A program made the position numbers and the translations under genes. 15,936 nt of DNA from JACKGS01 sp964448015. Its GTDB lineage: Bacteria > Patescibacteriota > Saccharimonadia > Saccharimonadales > UBA7683. Positions 6,255 to 13,759 of this stretch are shown piece after piece. The stretch covers positions 1 to 15,936 of the forward strand of contig CAYUUV010000022.1 in NCBI GenBank assembly GCA_964448015.1, in the 5' to 3' direction. Position 1 is the stretch's first letter, and each line of letters starts with the position of its first letter. A model generated the notes under the pieces. That model did not search any database. It saw only the letters and a program-made list of their open reading frames with translations, and was not told the origin of the DNA.

Positions 6255-8039
6255 TTAATTGTCTCTGCGCAGCATCACTGTGAAAGCTTCAGCCGGAATA
6301 TCTACTTTGCCAAAGCGTTTCATGCGCTCTTTACCTTTTTTCTGCTTGGCTAAAACCTTCTTTTTACGCGAGACATCACCGCCGTATAAGCCTGAGGTGA
6401 CATCTTTTCGAAAAGCTGAAAGATCTTCGCGGGCAATAAATCTGCCGCCAATTGCCGCCTGCAGTGCTACCTTGAAGTTCTGACGAGGAATGACCTCTTT
6501 TAATTTGGCCGTGGTTTCCCGACCCAAGGCTTCTGCTTCTGAACGATGCGCCATCACCGACAGCGCGCCAACCATCTCGCCGGCAACATAAAAATCTACC
6601 CGTACGAGATCTTCGATTCTATAATCTGCTAATTCGTAATTAAATGAACCGTAGCCACTGGTAACGCTCTTGAGTTGATCGTAAAAATCGGTCAGTAAAT
6701 TTGCGAGTGGCGCTTCAAACGTGATGAGCGCCAGCTGGGCATCAACAAAACTGAGGCCTTTTTGCAGACCGCGCTTGCTGGAAATCAGTTGTATAACACC
6801 GCCGACAAATTCTTTTGGTACGACGATTTCTCCCGTAATCCACGGCTCGGCAATACTTTCTATTTTGGCGGGATCAGGCAGACTACTGGCAGACTTGATG
6901 TCGACTGCTTCACCGCTTGAGAGCCTGACGTGATAATCAGTACTCGGATTAGTAATAATGAGGTTTAAATTATATTCGCGTTCCAGCCGCTCGCGCACAA
7001 TATCCATATGAAGCAACCCCAAGAAACCAACGCGTACCCCAAAGCCCAGCACTGGCGAATTTTCCGGTTCGTATTGTAAAGCAGAATCGCTCAGTGAAAG
7101 TTTTTCAATTGCCTCTTTGAGCTCAGCGTAATATTCGTTACTTTCCGGAAAGATTCCCGCGTAAACAAAGGGCTTTACCTCTTTATACCCAGGTAGCGCC
7201 TCGCTAGCCGGAGCCCGCGCGAGCGTGATGGTGTCGCCAACTTTTGCCTCACGAGTTGATTTGAGGTTCGTCACAATATAGCCAATTTCACCAGTACTGA
7301 GTTTTTGATCGGCGCTCATAGCAGGGTTCAGGTGCCCAACCTCCAGTGCTAAGCCATGGCTCTTGGTGCCCATCATGGTAATTTCTGAGGCTTTTGAAAT
7401 AGTGCCGTCAACCATTCGAACATACAAAATCACGCCCCGATAATCGTCGTAATAACTGTCGAAAATAAGTGCCCGAGTGGTATCTTGAGCAGCACCTTTT
7501 GGCGGCTCAATAGTTTCAATCACTACATCAAGGACTTTTTCAACACCCTCACCGGTTTTGGCAGAAATATGCAGAATTTCAGATGGGTCACAGCCCAGTA
7601 AACTCACCACTTCAGCAGTGACTCGCGGCACGTCGGCGGCTGGTAAATCAATTTTATTTAAAACCGGTATGATCTTGAGATCAGCCGCCATAGCGAGATA
7701 GACATTGGCTAGTGTTTGCGCCTGGATTCCCTGAGAAGCATCCACCACTAAAATTGCGCCCTCGCATGCCTCTAGGCTCCGCGAGACTTCGTAGCTGAAA
7801 TCAACATGTCCTGGCGTATCAATTAAATTCAGTTGATAGCCTTTATGCTGCATCTGTACTGGCGTGAGCTTAATGGTAATCCCTTTTTCACGCTCTAAAT
7901 CCATACCGTCAAGCAACTGGGATTTCATGTCTCGTTTCTTCACCGTCTCAGTAATTTCCAGTAGCCGGTCAGCCAGCGTGGACTTGCCGTGATCAATGTG
8001 GGCAATAATGCAGAAGTTACGAATATGGTCTTGGTTCAT
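6255..8039 (-). CDS. lepA: Elongation factor 4 (LepA), ribosomal back-translocase GTPase
   Basis: A ribosome-binding translational GTPase related to EF-G that acts on stalled or pre-translocation ribosomes. The 594 residues are the normal length. G1 is AHIDHGKS (13-20), the switch/G2 segment KGITIK (52-57), G3 DTPGH (74-78), G4 NKID (128-131) and G5 SAK (159-161). The EF-G-like domains and the LepA-specific C-terminus (GRFIAREDLSAFRKDVTSGL, then KKKVLAKQKKGKERMKRFG) are complete. The tail ends FTVMLRRDN. ATG 8039 directly begins the conserved MNQDHIRNFCIIAHIDHGKS. The extended -10 ends 9 bases before it and there is no convincing Shine-Dalgarno site, only a weak TAGG. The gene lies downstream of murJ on the same strand, separated by a 179-bp gap with a long inverted repeat, and converges on the fibre cassette. 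Confidence 0.98.
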   Translation of the reverse strand: MNQDHIRNFCIIAHIDHGKSTLADRLLEITETVKKRDMKSQLLDGMDLEREKGITIKLTPVQMQHKGYQLNLIDTPGHVDFSYEVSRSLEACEGAILVVDASQGIQAQTLANVYLAMAADLKIIPVLNKIDLPAADVPRVTAEVVSLLGCDPSEILHISAKTGEGVEKVLDVVIETIEPPKGAAQDTTRALIFDSYYDDYRGVILYVRMVDGTISKASEITMMGTKSHGLALEVGHLNPAMSADQKLSTGEIGYIVTNLKSTREAKVGDTITLARAPASEALPGYKEVKPFVYAGIFPESNEYYAELKEAIEKLSLSDSALQYEPENSPVLGFGVRVGFLGLLHMDIVRERLEREYNLNLIITNPSTDYHVRLSSGEAVDIKSASSLPDPAKIESIAEPWITGEIVVPKEFVGGVIQLISSKRGLQKGLSFVDAQLALITFEAPLANLLTDFYDQLKSVTSGYGSFNYELADYRIEDLVRVDFYVAGEMVGALSVMAHRSEAEALGRETTAKLKEVIPRQNFKVALQAAIGGRFIAREDLSAFRKDVTSGLYGGDVSRKKKVLAKQKKGKERMKRFGKVDIPAEAFTVMLRRDN

Positions 8040-8048
8040 TGAATACCT

Positions 8049-8057
8049 ATTATAACA
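8049..8057 (-). promoter_or_regulatory. lepA extended -10 promoter, probably leaderless
   Basis: Minus-strand TGtTATAAT: consensus TATAAT at 8049-8054 with the TG extension just upstream. Nine bases separate it from the lepA ATG, so the leader would be about 3 bases. The -35 position (about 8072-8077) falls inside the arm of the long inverted repeat and has no good match. Confidence 0.55.
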
Positions 8058-8069
8058 GAGGTCGTGTAT

Positions 8070-8216
8070 AGATAACAGATAGTAGCAAATAGGTAGTAGA
8101 ATATTGGCAGCTAAAGTAGCGTGTAGAAATTAAATATTTGGGTATACAACAATGTAGATCTGAGTAAAAATCTTCGACGCAACAATCTATTATCTATTTG
8201 CTACTATCTGTTATCT
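8070..8216. repeat. Inverted repeat of heptamer-based sequence between murJ and lepA
   Basis: Bases 8070-8092 and 8194-8216 are perfect 23-bp inverted copies. Similarity continues inward for about 10 more bases with two G/A differences. The enclosed segment is 101 bp. Each arm reads as 7-base units: AGATAAC, AGATAGT, AGCAAAT, then AGGTAGT or AGATAAT. One arm starts 2 bases after the murJ stop; the other covers the lepA -35 position. In a murJ-lepA transcript the arms could fold into one long stem. The ends lack flanking target duplications, so a MITE-like origin is possible but unsupported. The interior (8093-8193) contains no gene that I can see. Confidence 0.85.
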
Positions 8217-8218
8217 CT

Positions 8219-9811
8219 CTACTGTAGTCGGATGGGCTTGAATAGAATCATGCGAATTTTTGCAATAATTGGCTCCACCTCTTCGAGCTTGAAGAGCCAT
8301 GAAACAATAATGTACACCAGTAACACGATGCTACATAACACACCTAGTTTTGGCACGATTGTGAAGAAACCTCGATCTTGCGCCCCAAGCTCAAAGAGTT
8401 CCCTTCTTAAAATCCAGGTAACCCAGAAGGTTATCCCAAATGCTGAAAGCATGCGCCACAACGCGCCCAAAAACACCCGGTTAACAATACCCGGGAAGCG
8501 CCGTGACAAAATAACAAGCAAAATCACCACTTCCGTTGCCGCCACAATCACTTGCGCTAGCGGTAGCCCAATAATACCGTAGCTGCTTGGCCGGGCCAGC
8601 AGAACTGTCAAAACAACATTTAAGCTAATTGCAAATATTGAAACATACAGCGGCGTATAAGTATCTTGCTGAGCATAAAAACTTCTTGAAAGCACATGAT
8701 ACAAAGCCCGAAACATGACCGCCCATGCAAAAACGCCTAAAACTGCGGCGGCGGTAGCTTGTCCGTCACCTGCTAAAATACGGATCAGATACCCACGCAT
8801 CAAAAATGTCACCGTCACCGCTGGCAGGGCAAACCAAATAACCAGTCGTAGCAACGAGGTGAGCTCTTTTTTAAATAGATCTGGTCTATTTTGCGCCAGT
8901 CGCTCTGTCATGCGCGGGAAAGCAGCGGTCGACAGTGCCACCCCAATTAGTGTAATGGGAACATTGTGAAGTGTACTTGCTGCACTAAATGCACCAATTG
9001 CCCCGGCGCCTAAACGAGAGGCAAGATTAATTTCTACAATATTAATAAAGTAATCCATACCCTGATCAGCTGAACGGGCGGGCAATATTTTTAACAATCG
9101 CCGCAAGCCGCGATTACGCCAGAAGACTTTCGGCCGATAATCAAACCCGAGCCCGGCGAGTCCAAGAGCACTCACCAATAACTGTAGTACTGAGCCGACC
9201 ACCACCCCCAGCGCAACGCCCATAATACCGAACTTTGGTGCTAAGAAGACAACCCCAAAAATAATACTCAGGTTATAAAACGAAGGCGCTAAGCTCACAA
9301 AAAAGAATCGGCCGACTGCCTGTTGCATTGCCGCAAAGACAGAGCTCACTGAAAAAAGCAACGGATTCACTGCTATAATACGCATCATCGAAACTGCTAA
9401 AAATGTTGTGTGCTCGTCAAGACCAGGCGCAACAACGTAGCGCACCAATGGATCCGCAAAAATCACAATCAGTAGACTGACAACAAAGGTCGTGACCGCA
9501 AACATGTTCAAGAGGCTGGAACTGAGTTCCCAGGCAGACTTTTTATTACCCTTTACATACCGTTCGTTAAAGATTGGGATGAACGTAACGCTGAGCGCCC
9601 CTGAAATCAGTGCGAAAAACATAAAGTCGGGCACGGTAAAAGCTGCTTTGAAGGCGGCAACTTCAGCACTCTCAAGCCCGAAGCTCCCGTATAAAAACCG
9701 GTCTCTGAGCAACCCAAGAACCTGCGCAATCATGCTTGAACCAGCTAGCAGTGTAGCTGCCCAGCCAAAGCTTACTTTTTGATTTGCTCGTACAAGGAAT
9801 TTTTTTACCAT
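8219..9811 (-). CDS. murJ: Lipid II flippase MurJ (MviN)
   Basis: An inner-membrane flippase of the MOP superfamily that moves lipid II across the membrane for peptidoglycan synthesis. The 530 residues are hydrophobic throughout, consistent with about 14 helices. The N-terminal region has the MurJ pattern: SMIAQVLGLLRDRFLYGSFG (residues 26-44), then AFKAAFTVPDFMFF and SGALSVTFIPIF (70-81). Arg36 sits where E. coli MurJ has Arg24 of its ARD motif, while the position of E. coli Arg18 appears to be Gln30; these alignments were made by eye. Start ATG 9811 gives a short basic N-terminus (MVKKFLVRANQKVSF). No Shine-Dalgarno site is visible before it. It lies 88 bp downstream of ftsH with its own promoter candidates, and its stop abuts the inverted repeat. 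Confidence 0.95.
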   Translation of the reverse strand: MVKKFLVRANQKVSFGWAATLLAGSSMIAQVLGLLRDRFLYGSFGLESAEVAAFKAAFTVPDFMFFALISGALSVTFIPIFNERYVKGNKKSAWELSSSLLNMFAVTTFVVSLLIVIFADPLVRYVVAPGLDEHTTFLAVSMMRIIAVNPLLFSVSSVFAAMQQAVGRFFFVSLAPSFYNLSIIFGVVFLAPKFGIMGVALGVVVGSVLQLLVSALGLAGLGFDYRPKVFWRNRGLRRLLKILPARSADQGMDYFINIVEINLASRLGAGAIGAFSAASTLHNVPITLIGVALSTAAFPRMTERLAQNRPDLFKKELTSLLRLVIWFALPAVTVTFLMRGYLIRILAGDGQATAAAVLGVFAWAVMFRALYHVLSRSFYAQQDTYTPLYVSIFAISLNVVLTVLLARPSSYGIIGLPLAQVIVAATEVVILLVILSRRFPGIVNRVFLGALWRMLSAFGITFWVTWILRRELFELGAQDRGFFTIVPKLGVLCSIVLLVYIIVSWLFKLEEVEPIIAKIRMILFKPIRLQ

Positions 9812-9862
9812 GCTGAATGATTTATCGCCCGTGCTTTATATGGTTTTTATGTATCTGAAAGA

Positions 9863-9891
9863 AGTATACGCGTATCGGCCTGAAATGAGAA
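9863..9891 (-). promoter_or_regulatory. murJ promoter candidate
   Basis: On the minus strand, TTCTCA (9886-9891, 4 of 6) is followed after 17 bases by TATACT (9863-9868), giving a leader of about 45 bases. An alternative -10, TATAAA (9835-9840), would leave only about 16 bases. Neither leader has a Shine-Dalgarno sequence. Confidence 0.4.
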
Positions 9892-9899
9892 CCTGTATT

Positions 9900-11792
9900 T
9901 TATGACAACACTGCGTCAGCCGGTGCTTTAGCACCCTTTAATGACTGTCGGGCTTCATCTTCATCAAGTGTCTCTTTTTCGAGTAGCTCGTTCTTGATAT
10001 TTTCCAACGCAGGAAGGTTAGCGCGAATAATTTTTTCAGCCCGTGTTGTCGCTTCAGTAATCAGCATTTCGACTTCTTTGTCGATTAATTCGGCTGTTTT
10101 TTCAGAATACGGCTTTGAATGCACCATGCGATCAAGCATCATACCACCTTCGTCTTCATGAAAAACCTGATCACGTAAGCTCTTCCCCATACCCTGTTCA
10201 ATAATCATTTCTCGAGCCAAACCCGAAGCTTTTTGCAGATCGTTACCAGCCCCCGTTGTAACCCAGTCTTTGCCGTATATCACCTTTTCAGCAACTCGAC
10301 CGCCAACAATTCTTACCAGCACATCTTTGTATTCATTGATTGAATGGTAGCTTTTGTCTTCTTCGTCTAAGAACCATGTAACGCCACCAGTACCACCCCG
10401 AGGAATAATAGTAACTTTATGCAGGCCGCCTGAATTAGGCAGTACGTGTCCGGTTAATGCGTGGCCACCCTCGTGATATGCGGTCATTTCACGGTCTTTC
10501 TCGGTCATGGCCTTATTTTTACGCTCCGGACCAATTGCGACTCGCTCAAATGCTTCAACAATATCAACATTCTGAATGACTTTTCGATTGTTGCGGGCAG
10601 CGATAATTGCCGATTCATTCGCCAAATTCGCCAAATCAGCACCAGCCATGCCAGTTGTCTTTTTCGATAAAGCCTTCAAATCAACTGACTTATCGAGTGG
10701 CTTGTTGGCGAAGTGAACCTCGAGAATTGCTTCACGATCCTTCCGCTCGGGTAATGGAATGTTCACTCGTCGATCAAAACGACCAGGGCGAAGCAATGCA
10801 GGATCAAGCACATCTGCCCGGTTGGTTGCAGCCAACACAATTACATTCACACCCGTTTCAAAGCCGTCCATTTCTACCAGAATCTGATTCAGGGTCTGTT
10901 CACGCTCATCGTGACCACCACCCATACCAGAACCGCGACGACGCCCGACCGCATCAATTTCATCAATGAAGATGATACATGGCGCATTCTTTTTTGCTTT
11001 TGCAAATAAATCTCGTACCCGAGAAGCGCCCACACCAACAAACATTTCAACAAACTCTGAACCAGAGATGCTAAAGAACGGCACACCCGCCTCACCGGCA
11101 ACCGCCTTGGCCATCATCGTTTTACCAGTTCCTGGCGAACCAACCAGTAGCACGCCTTTAGGAATTTTCGCACCAACCGCTTCAAACTTTTTTGGTGATT
11201 TTAAGAAATCAACGACTTCTTCAAGATCTTCTTTGGCCTCTTCATTGCCAGCAATATCTTTAAATACCACTTTGGATTTATCATTCCCAGCAATTCGGGC
11301 CTTACTTTTACCAAAACTCATTGCTTGATTATTTTGCCCCTGGGCCTGGCGCATCATGAAAAAGAAGAAGCCCAGTATCAGCAGTGCTGGTACAAACATA
11401 GAGGCCAAGAAACCGATTGTATCACCCGTACTTGAAGGTTCTTTTGTGGTGTAATCGGTCTTACTGACATCCAGTTTTTGGTCATCCCTCAGTTCACCGC
11501 TAGGCCGAATGACAACAAATTGTTTTCCAAGCGCCTCACCATCACGAGAGAGTTCCTCTTTTAAGGTAACTTTGAGTTGGTTACCTTGCTCAACAATACT
11601 TTCGACTTTATTGTCGTTAACTTTTTGATTTAGTTCCGTGTAACTCAATACATCTTTTTTATACTCCACTCCACTGAGCGTTGAAGTGGCCCAAAAAAAA
11701 GCAGCTATCAGTGCTATGAACACAACAAAGCCTATGGTTTTGAGGGTATTTTTTTTACTAGGTGGCGTATTACCGGGCTTTTTTGAGTCCAC
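9900..11792 (-). CDS. ftsH: ATP-dependent zinc metalloprotease FtsH
   Basis: A membrane-anchored hexameric AAA+ protease that degrades membrane and short-lived soluble proteins. In 630 residues: membrane helix 1 (about 18-37), a periplasmic/external domain (about 40-120), helix 2 (about 125-147), Walker A GSPGTGKT (218-225), pore loop MFVGVG (250-255), Walker B IIFIDE (273-278), second region of homology ATNRADVLDPALLRPGRFDR (322-341), zinc site HEGGH (440-444; the common form is HEAGH, and HExxH is intact) and the third zinc ligand in GAGNDLQ (Asp518). The start is GTG 11792: AAAAGGAG lies 6 bases upstream and no nearer ATG fits. The gene follows tilS by 39 bases on the same strand, the usual tilS-ftsH neighbourhood although hpt is absent, so co-transcription is likely. 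Confidence 0.98.
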   Translation of the reverse strand: MDSKKPGNTPPSKKNTLKTIGFVVFIALIAAFFWATSTLSGVEYKKDVLSYTELNQKVNDNKVESIVEQGNQLKVTLKEELSRDGEALGKQFVVIRPSGELRDDQKLDVSKTDYTTKEPSSTGDTIGFLASMFVPALLILGFFFFMMRQAQGQNNQAMSFGKSKARIAGNDKSKVVFKDIAGNEEAKEDLEEVVDFLKSPKKFEAVGAKIPKGVLLVGSPGTGKTMMAKAVAGEAGVPFFSISGSEFVEMFVGVGASRVRDLFAKAKKNAPCIIFIDEIDAVGRRRGSGMGGGHDEREQTLNQILVEMDGFETGVNVIVLAATNRADVLDPALLRPGRFDRRVNIPLPERKDREAILEVHFANKPLDKSVDLKALSKKTTGMAGADLANLANESAIIAARNNRKVIQNVDIVEAFERVAIGPERKNKAMTEKDREMTAYHEGGHALTGHVLPNSGGLHKVTIIPRGGTGGVTWFLDEEDKSYHSINEYKDVLVRIVGGRVAEKVIYGKDWVTTGAGNDLQKASGLAREMIIEQGMGKSLRDQVFHEDEGGMMLDRMVHSKPYSEKTAELIDKEVEMLITEATTRAEKIIRANLPALENIKNELLEKETLDEDEARQSLKGAKAPADAVLS

Positions 11793-11831
11793 AAATATCT
11801 CCTTTTACTACCCTATAACTGTAGCATATTT

Positions 11832-12812
11832 TTACACCTTTTTAAATTGAATCGTTGTGGCCAGACTTGTCATTCGAAGCTGCCTGCCAAGCTGTAGCTC
11901 TTTATTGATACGGGCAGTTTTTGCAAAATAAAGTGCCCGTGCAATGTGCCGATGCGTCGGATGCCAGTTAGTATCAAGCCCAGTCAGAATTGTATACATA
12001 ACTTCAGTCGCAACAGTGCTGGGCCACATAACAAGTTGGTAGCGGGAAAGTTGAAAGTTGTTCGTTGCCGGTTGAAAGTCTGTGAGTAACCATTGGATTT
12101 CTTTTGTAATTTCCTGCTTGAGTTCTACTGCTTTTTGGTTGATAGCTAGTAGCTTATTGATAGTATCTGGATCACTTTTAATCATAGCTGGCAATAGGTT
12201 CAACCGAATATAGTTTCTGAGGTAGTTAACTTCGTTGTTTGTACTGTCTTCTCGCCACTCTAGGGCGTGCTGTTGCGCATATAAACGAATCTCGGCTTTT
12301 TTTATAGAAAGCAGTGGCCGTAAAATTTTATGTTCGATATTTGACGTTTGATTATTACTTGGAAGTTGGAGGTTTGAGGTTAAAAGCTGGGTCATTGGCG
12401 CCAGGCCACGCCAGCCCGTCCCTCGAATCAGATTGATAATGATTGTTTCGATCAGATCATCTTGATGATGCGCGGTAATGATGCCAGATGCTCTATACTT
12501 TTTGCAACATTGTCGCAAAAAATTATATCTCACTTCACGAGCACGGGCTTCACTGGTTCCGTTACCCAAATCTGCCCTCCCGCCTTCAAACGGTAAACCA
12601 TACTTTTGAGCAAGTGCTTCCACAAAAGCTGCGTCACTCGCTGAATCGTGACGCATGCCGTGGTCAAAATGTGCCACAACCAGTTGGGAGTTGCGAGTTG
12701 GAAATTGGGAGTCTGGTACAACAGTTTGCAAAGCATGCCTTGCCAGCATATCCAACAGTACGACTGAATCGACGCCGCCACTAACCGCCACAATATACAG
12801 ATCTTTCGTCAT
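11832..12812 (-). CDS. tilS: tRNA(Ile)-lysidine synthetase TilS
   Basis: Modifies C34 of tRNA-Ile(CAU) to lysidine using ATP and lysine, so that the tRNA reads AUA. In 326 residues: PP-loop SGGVDS (11-16), HFDHGMRHDS (48-57), AHHQDDLIET (114-123), GWRGLAPM (133-140), RPLL (165-168) and the REDSTN...YLRNYIR block (187-203). The C-terminal part is reduced, so it resembles the short TilS form rather than the about 430-residue E. coli enzyme. Three stretches (residues about 33-44, 143-162 and 245-257) are rich in Asn, Gln, Ser, Thr and Pro, lie between conserved motifs, and are encoded by heptanucleotide repeats: apparently in-frame insertions. ATG 12812 lies 10 bases after a perfect TATAAT, with no Shine-Dalgarno sequence. 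Confidence 0.95.
   Translation of the reverse strand: MTKDLYIVAVSGGVDSVVLLDMLARHALQTVVPDSQFPTRNSQLVVAHFDHGMRHDSASDAAFVEALAQKYGLPFEGGRADLGNGTSEARAREVRYNFLRQCCKKYRASGIITAHHQDDLIETIIINLIRGTGWRGLAPMTQLLTSNLQLPSNNQTSNIEHKILRPLLSIKKAEIRLYAQQHALEWREDSTNNEVNYLRNYIRLNLLPAMIKSDPDTINKLLAINQKAVELKQEITKEIQWLLTDFQPATNNFQLSRYQLVMWPSTVATEVMYTILTGLDTNWHPTHRHIARALYFAKTARINKELQLGRQLRMTSLATTIQFKKV
12042..12080 (-). repeat. In-frame heptanucleotide repeat insertion 3 in tilS
   Basis: Plus-strand 7-base units AAAGTTG, AAAGTTG, TTCGTTG, CCGGTTG, AAAGTCT. It encodes about DFQPATNNFQLSR in the less conserved C-terminal helical part. The units are more diverged than in insertions 1 and 2. Confidence 0.55.
12327..12386 (-). 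repeat. In-frame heptanucleotide repeat insertion 2 in tilS
   Basis: Plus-strand 7-base units include ACTTGGA, AGTTGGA, GGTTTGA, GGTTAAA and AGCTGGG. The encoded segment, about residues 143-162 (LLTSNLQLPSNNQTSNIEHK), separates GLAPM from RPLL, which usually lie only a few residues apart. Confidence 0.7.
12681..12716 (-). repeat. In-frame heptanucleotide repeat insertion 1 in tilS
   Basis: Read on the plus strand this holds consecutive 7-base units AGTTGGG, AGTTGCG, AGTTGGA, AATTGGG, AGTCTGG (12683-12717). It encodes about PDSQFPTRNSQL between the PP-loop strand and the VVAHFDHGMR motif, where TilS proteins are normally shorter. Confidence 0.7.
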
Positions 12813-12822
12813 GACCGACTAA

Positions 12823-12828
12823 ATTATA
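12823..12828 (-). promoter_or_regulatory. tilS -10 box, near-leaderless
   Basis: A perfect minus-strand TATAAT ends 10 bases before the tilS ATG, so the leader would be about 4 bases. It lies in the 36-bp gap after the upstream gene, showing that tilS can be transcribed on its own. No good -35 was found. Confidence 0.5.
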
Positions 12829-12848
12829 ACTTTGCAAGAAGAAGAAAG

Positions 12849-13487
12849 CTATCGAATACCAAGTCCGCTCTTACCCTGAGCGCCTATTTGCACAGCGTGA
12901 GAACGATTATTCCAGAAGCCAACCGCCAACCCAGGCTGCAGACGTGCAACTGGCATACCATCACTAACCATGACTTCTTCTCGCAGGACCGTTGCGGCAC
13001 CCAATTCCGCATCAAGCACTGGATTTCCTTCAATTATTCTCGAAAGTTGCGCCGCTAAATAGGTGGCGACTTCTGGTCTATGCGTAAATCGCTGCTCTAC
13101 ATATTCAGGCATGTGAGCGGGCAAGAAATCAGCACTCCAACCCCTTTCGATATCAACAGCCTCAGGAGTACATCGAACATATTTTGTGAGCATGAGCGTA
13201 TGCGGCCGACCGAGCACGCTGCTGTACAGTGCCTTCCAGGCTGGACCATTTTGTATCACCGGTGCTACCACAAAATCAGCACGCCATGTTGGGCTTTCTG
13301 CCTCTGGCTGATCCTGCCATTCTTCAAGTACCTCGTTTACAGAAGGGAGTCGCTGCCCGGCATGCCGAAACAGTGGCCGCGCACTCTCGAGTGCTCTTTC
13401 TGCCCCAATCTCATCGGGTATAAAAAAGGAGCCATATGCTCCGTCTGATATTGTTCTCTCTAGTGTTGTGCCTCGTGTTCTTGCCAT
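12849..13487 (-). CDS. Hypothetical protein, 212 aa, family not recognised
   Basis: I do not recognise this protein. It looks soluble and globular, with no signal peptide, no membrane helix and no familiar nucleotide-binding or zinc motif. Visible segments: a polar N-terminus (MARTRGTTLERTISDGAYGS), an acidic stretch around EEWQDQPEAESPTW, a middle part with VAPVIQNGPAWKALYSSVLG, and a tail with PGLAVGFWNNRSHAVQIGAQ. The frame is open up to a TTG at 13499, but ATG 13487 is preferred because an extended -10 (13499-13507) ends just before it and would overlap the TTG. Base and codon usage look like the neighbours, and the frame is long and uninterrupted, which supports a real gene. It sits between the small membrane protein and tilS; the context gives no hint of its role. 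Confidence 0.65.
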   Translation of the reverse strand: MARTRGTTLERTISDGAYGSFFIPDEIGAERALESARPLFRHAGQRLPSVNEVLEEWQDQPEAESPTWRADFVVAPVIQNGPAWKALYSSVLGRPHTLMLTKYVRCTPEAVDIERGWSADFLPAHMPEYVEQRFTHRPEVATYLAAQLSRIIEGNPVLDAELGAATVLREEVMVSDGMPVARLQPGLAVGFWNNRSHAVQIGAQGKSGLGIR

Positions 13488-13498
13488 ACTAGATTTCA

Positions 13499-13507
13499 AC
13501 TATAACA
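13499..13507 (-). promoter_or_regulatory. Extended -10 promoter of the 212-aa gene
   Basis: Minus-strand TGtTATAGT, with TATAGT at 13499-13504. Eleven bases separate it from ATG 13487, so the leader would be about 5 bases with no room for a Shine-Dalgarno site. It decides the start against TTG 13499. Confidence 0.45.
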
Positions 13508-13513
13508 CACGTC

Positions 13514-13678
13514 CTAGCCATCACTCAACCGCACACCCAGCCAGATACCAAAAATCCCGCCAACAAAAGCACCCAGTATACTCCAGCCAGAGAACCCGCT
13601 CGCACCAAGTAATACCGGAATATACCCGCCAAGAGCCCCACCCGCTCCAGTCACTAGTAGAATAATCTTCTTATCCAT
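13514..13678 (-). CDS. Tiny glycine-rich membrane protein, 54 aa
   Basis: Translation from ATG 13678 to TAG gives 54 residues beginning MDKKIILLVTGAGGALGGYI and ending FGIWLGVRLSDG. Two hydrophobic stretches (about 5-26 and 33-50) are separated by GASGFSGWS. Both contain glycine-zipper spacing (GAGGALGG; GAFVGGIFG), so it probably forms a helical hairpin that oligomerises in the membrane. I associate proteins of this size and pattern with Patescibacteria, from memory. Function unknown. The -10 box TATACT ends 8 bases before the ATG and there is no close Shine-Dalgarno site. It starts its own unit downstream of the P-loop kinase and ends 27 bases before the 212-aa gene's start, so read-through into that gene is possible. 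Confidence 0.65.
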   Translation of the reverse strand: MDKKIILLVTGAGGALGGYIPVLLGASGFSGWSILGAFVGGIFGIWLGVRLSDG

Positions 13679-13686
13679 ATAGACTT

Positions 13687-13692
13687 AGTATA
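13687..13692 (-). promoter_or_regulatory. -10 box of the 54-aa membrane protein
   Basis: Minus-strand TATACT, 8 bases before ATG 13678. A second candidate, TGcTATAAA with TATAAA at 13705-13710, would give a leader of about 20 bases. Both lack a good -35. Confidence 0.4.
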
Positions 13693-13759
13693 CTCTTCAA
13701 AGTTTTTATAGCACACCGCAAATACCAGATCCGATACGACTAGTTTTTTTACAAGATCA

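Noticed and set aside
8070..8216. Classical transposon or MITE with target-site duplications
   Set aside because: The inverted arms are there, but the bases outside them (left ...GTGTAT, right CTCTAC...) are not direct repeats, and the arms consist of simple 7-base units rather than a transposase-type terminus.
13080..13448. Plus-strand ORF of 122 aa opposite the 212-aa unknown gene
   Set aside because: The minus-strand frame is longer and has a promoter and a sensible start; the plus frame is Cys/Phe-rich with no start signal. Because neither matches a known family, this is less certain than the other rejections.
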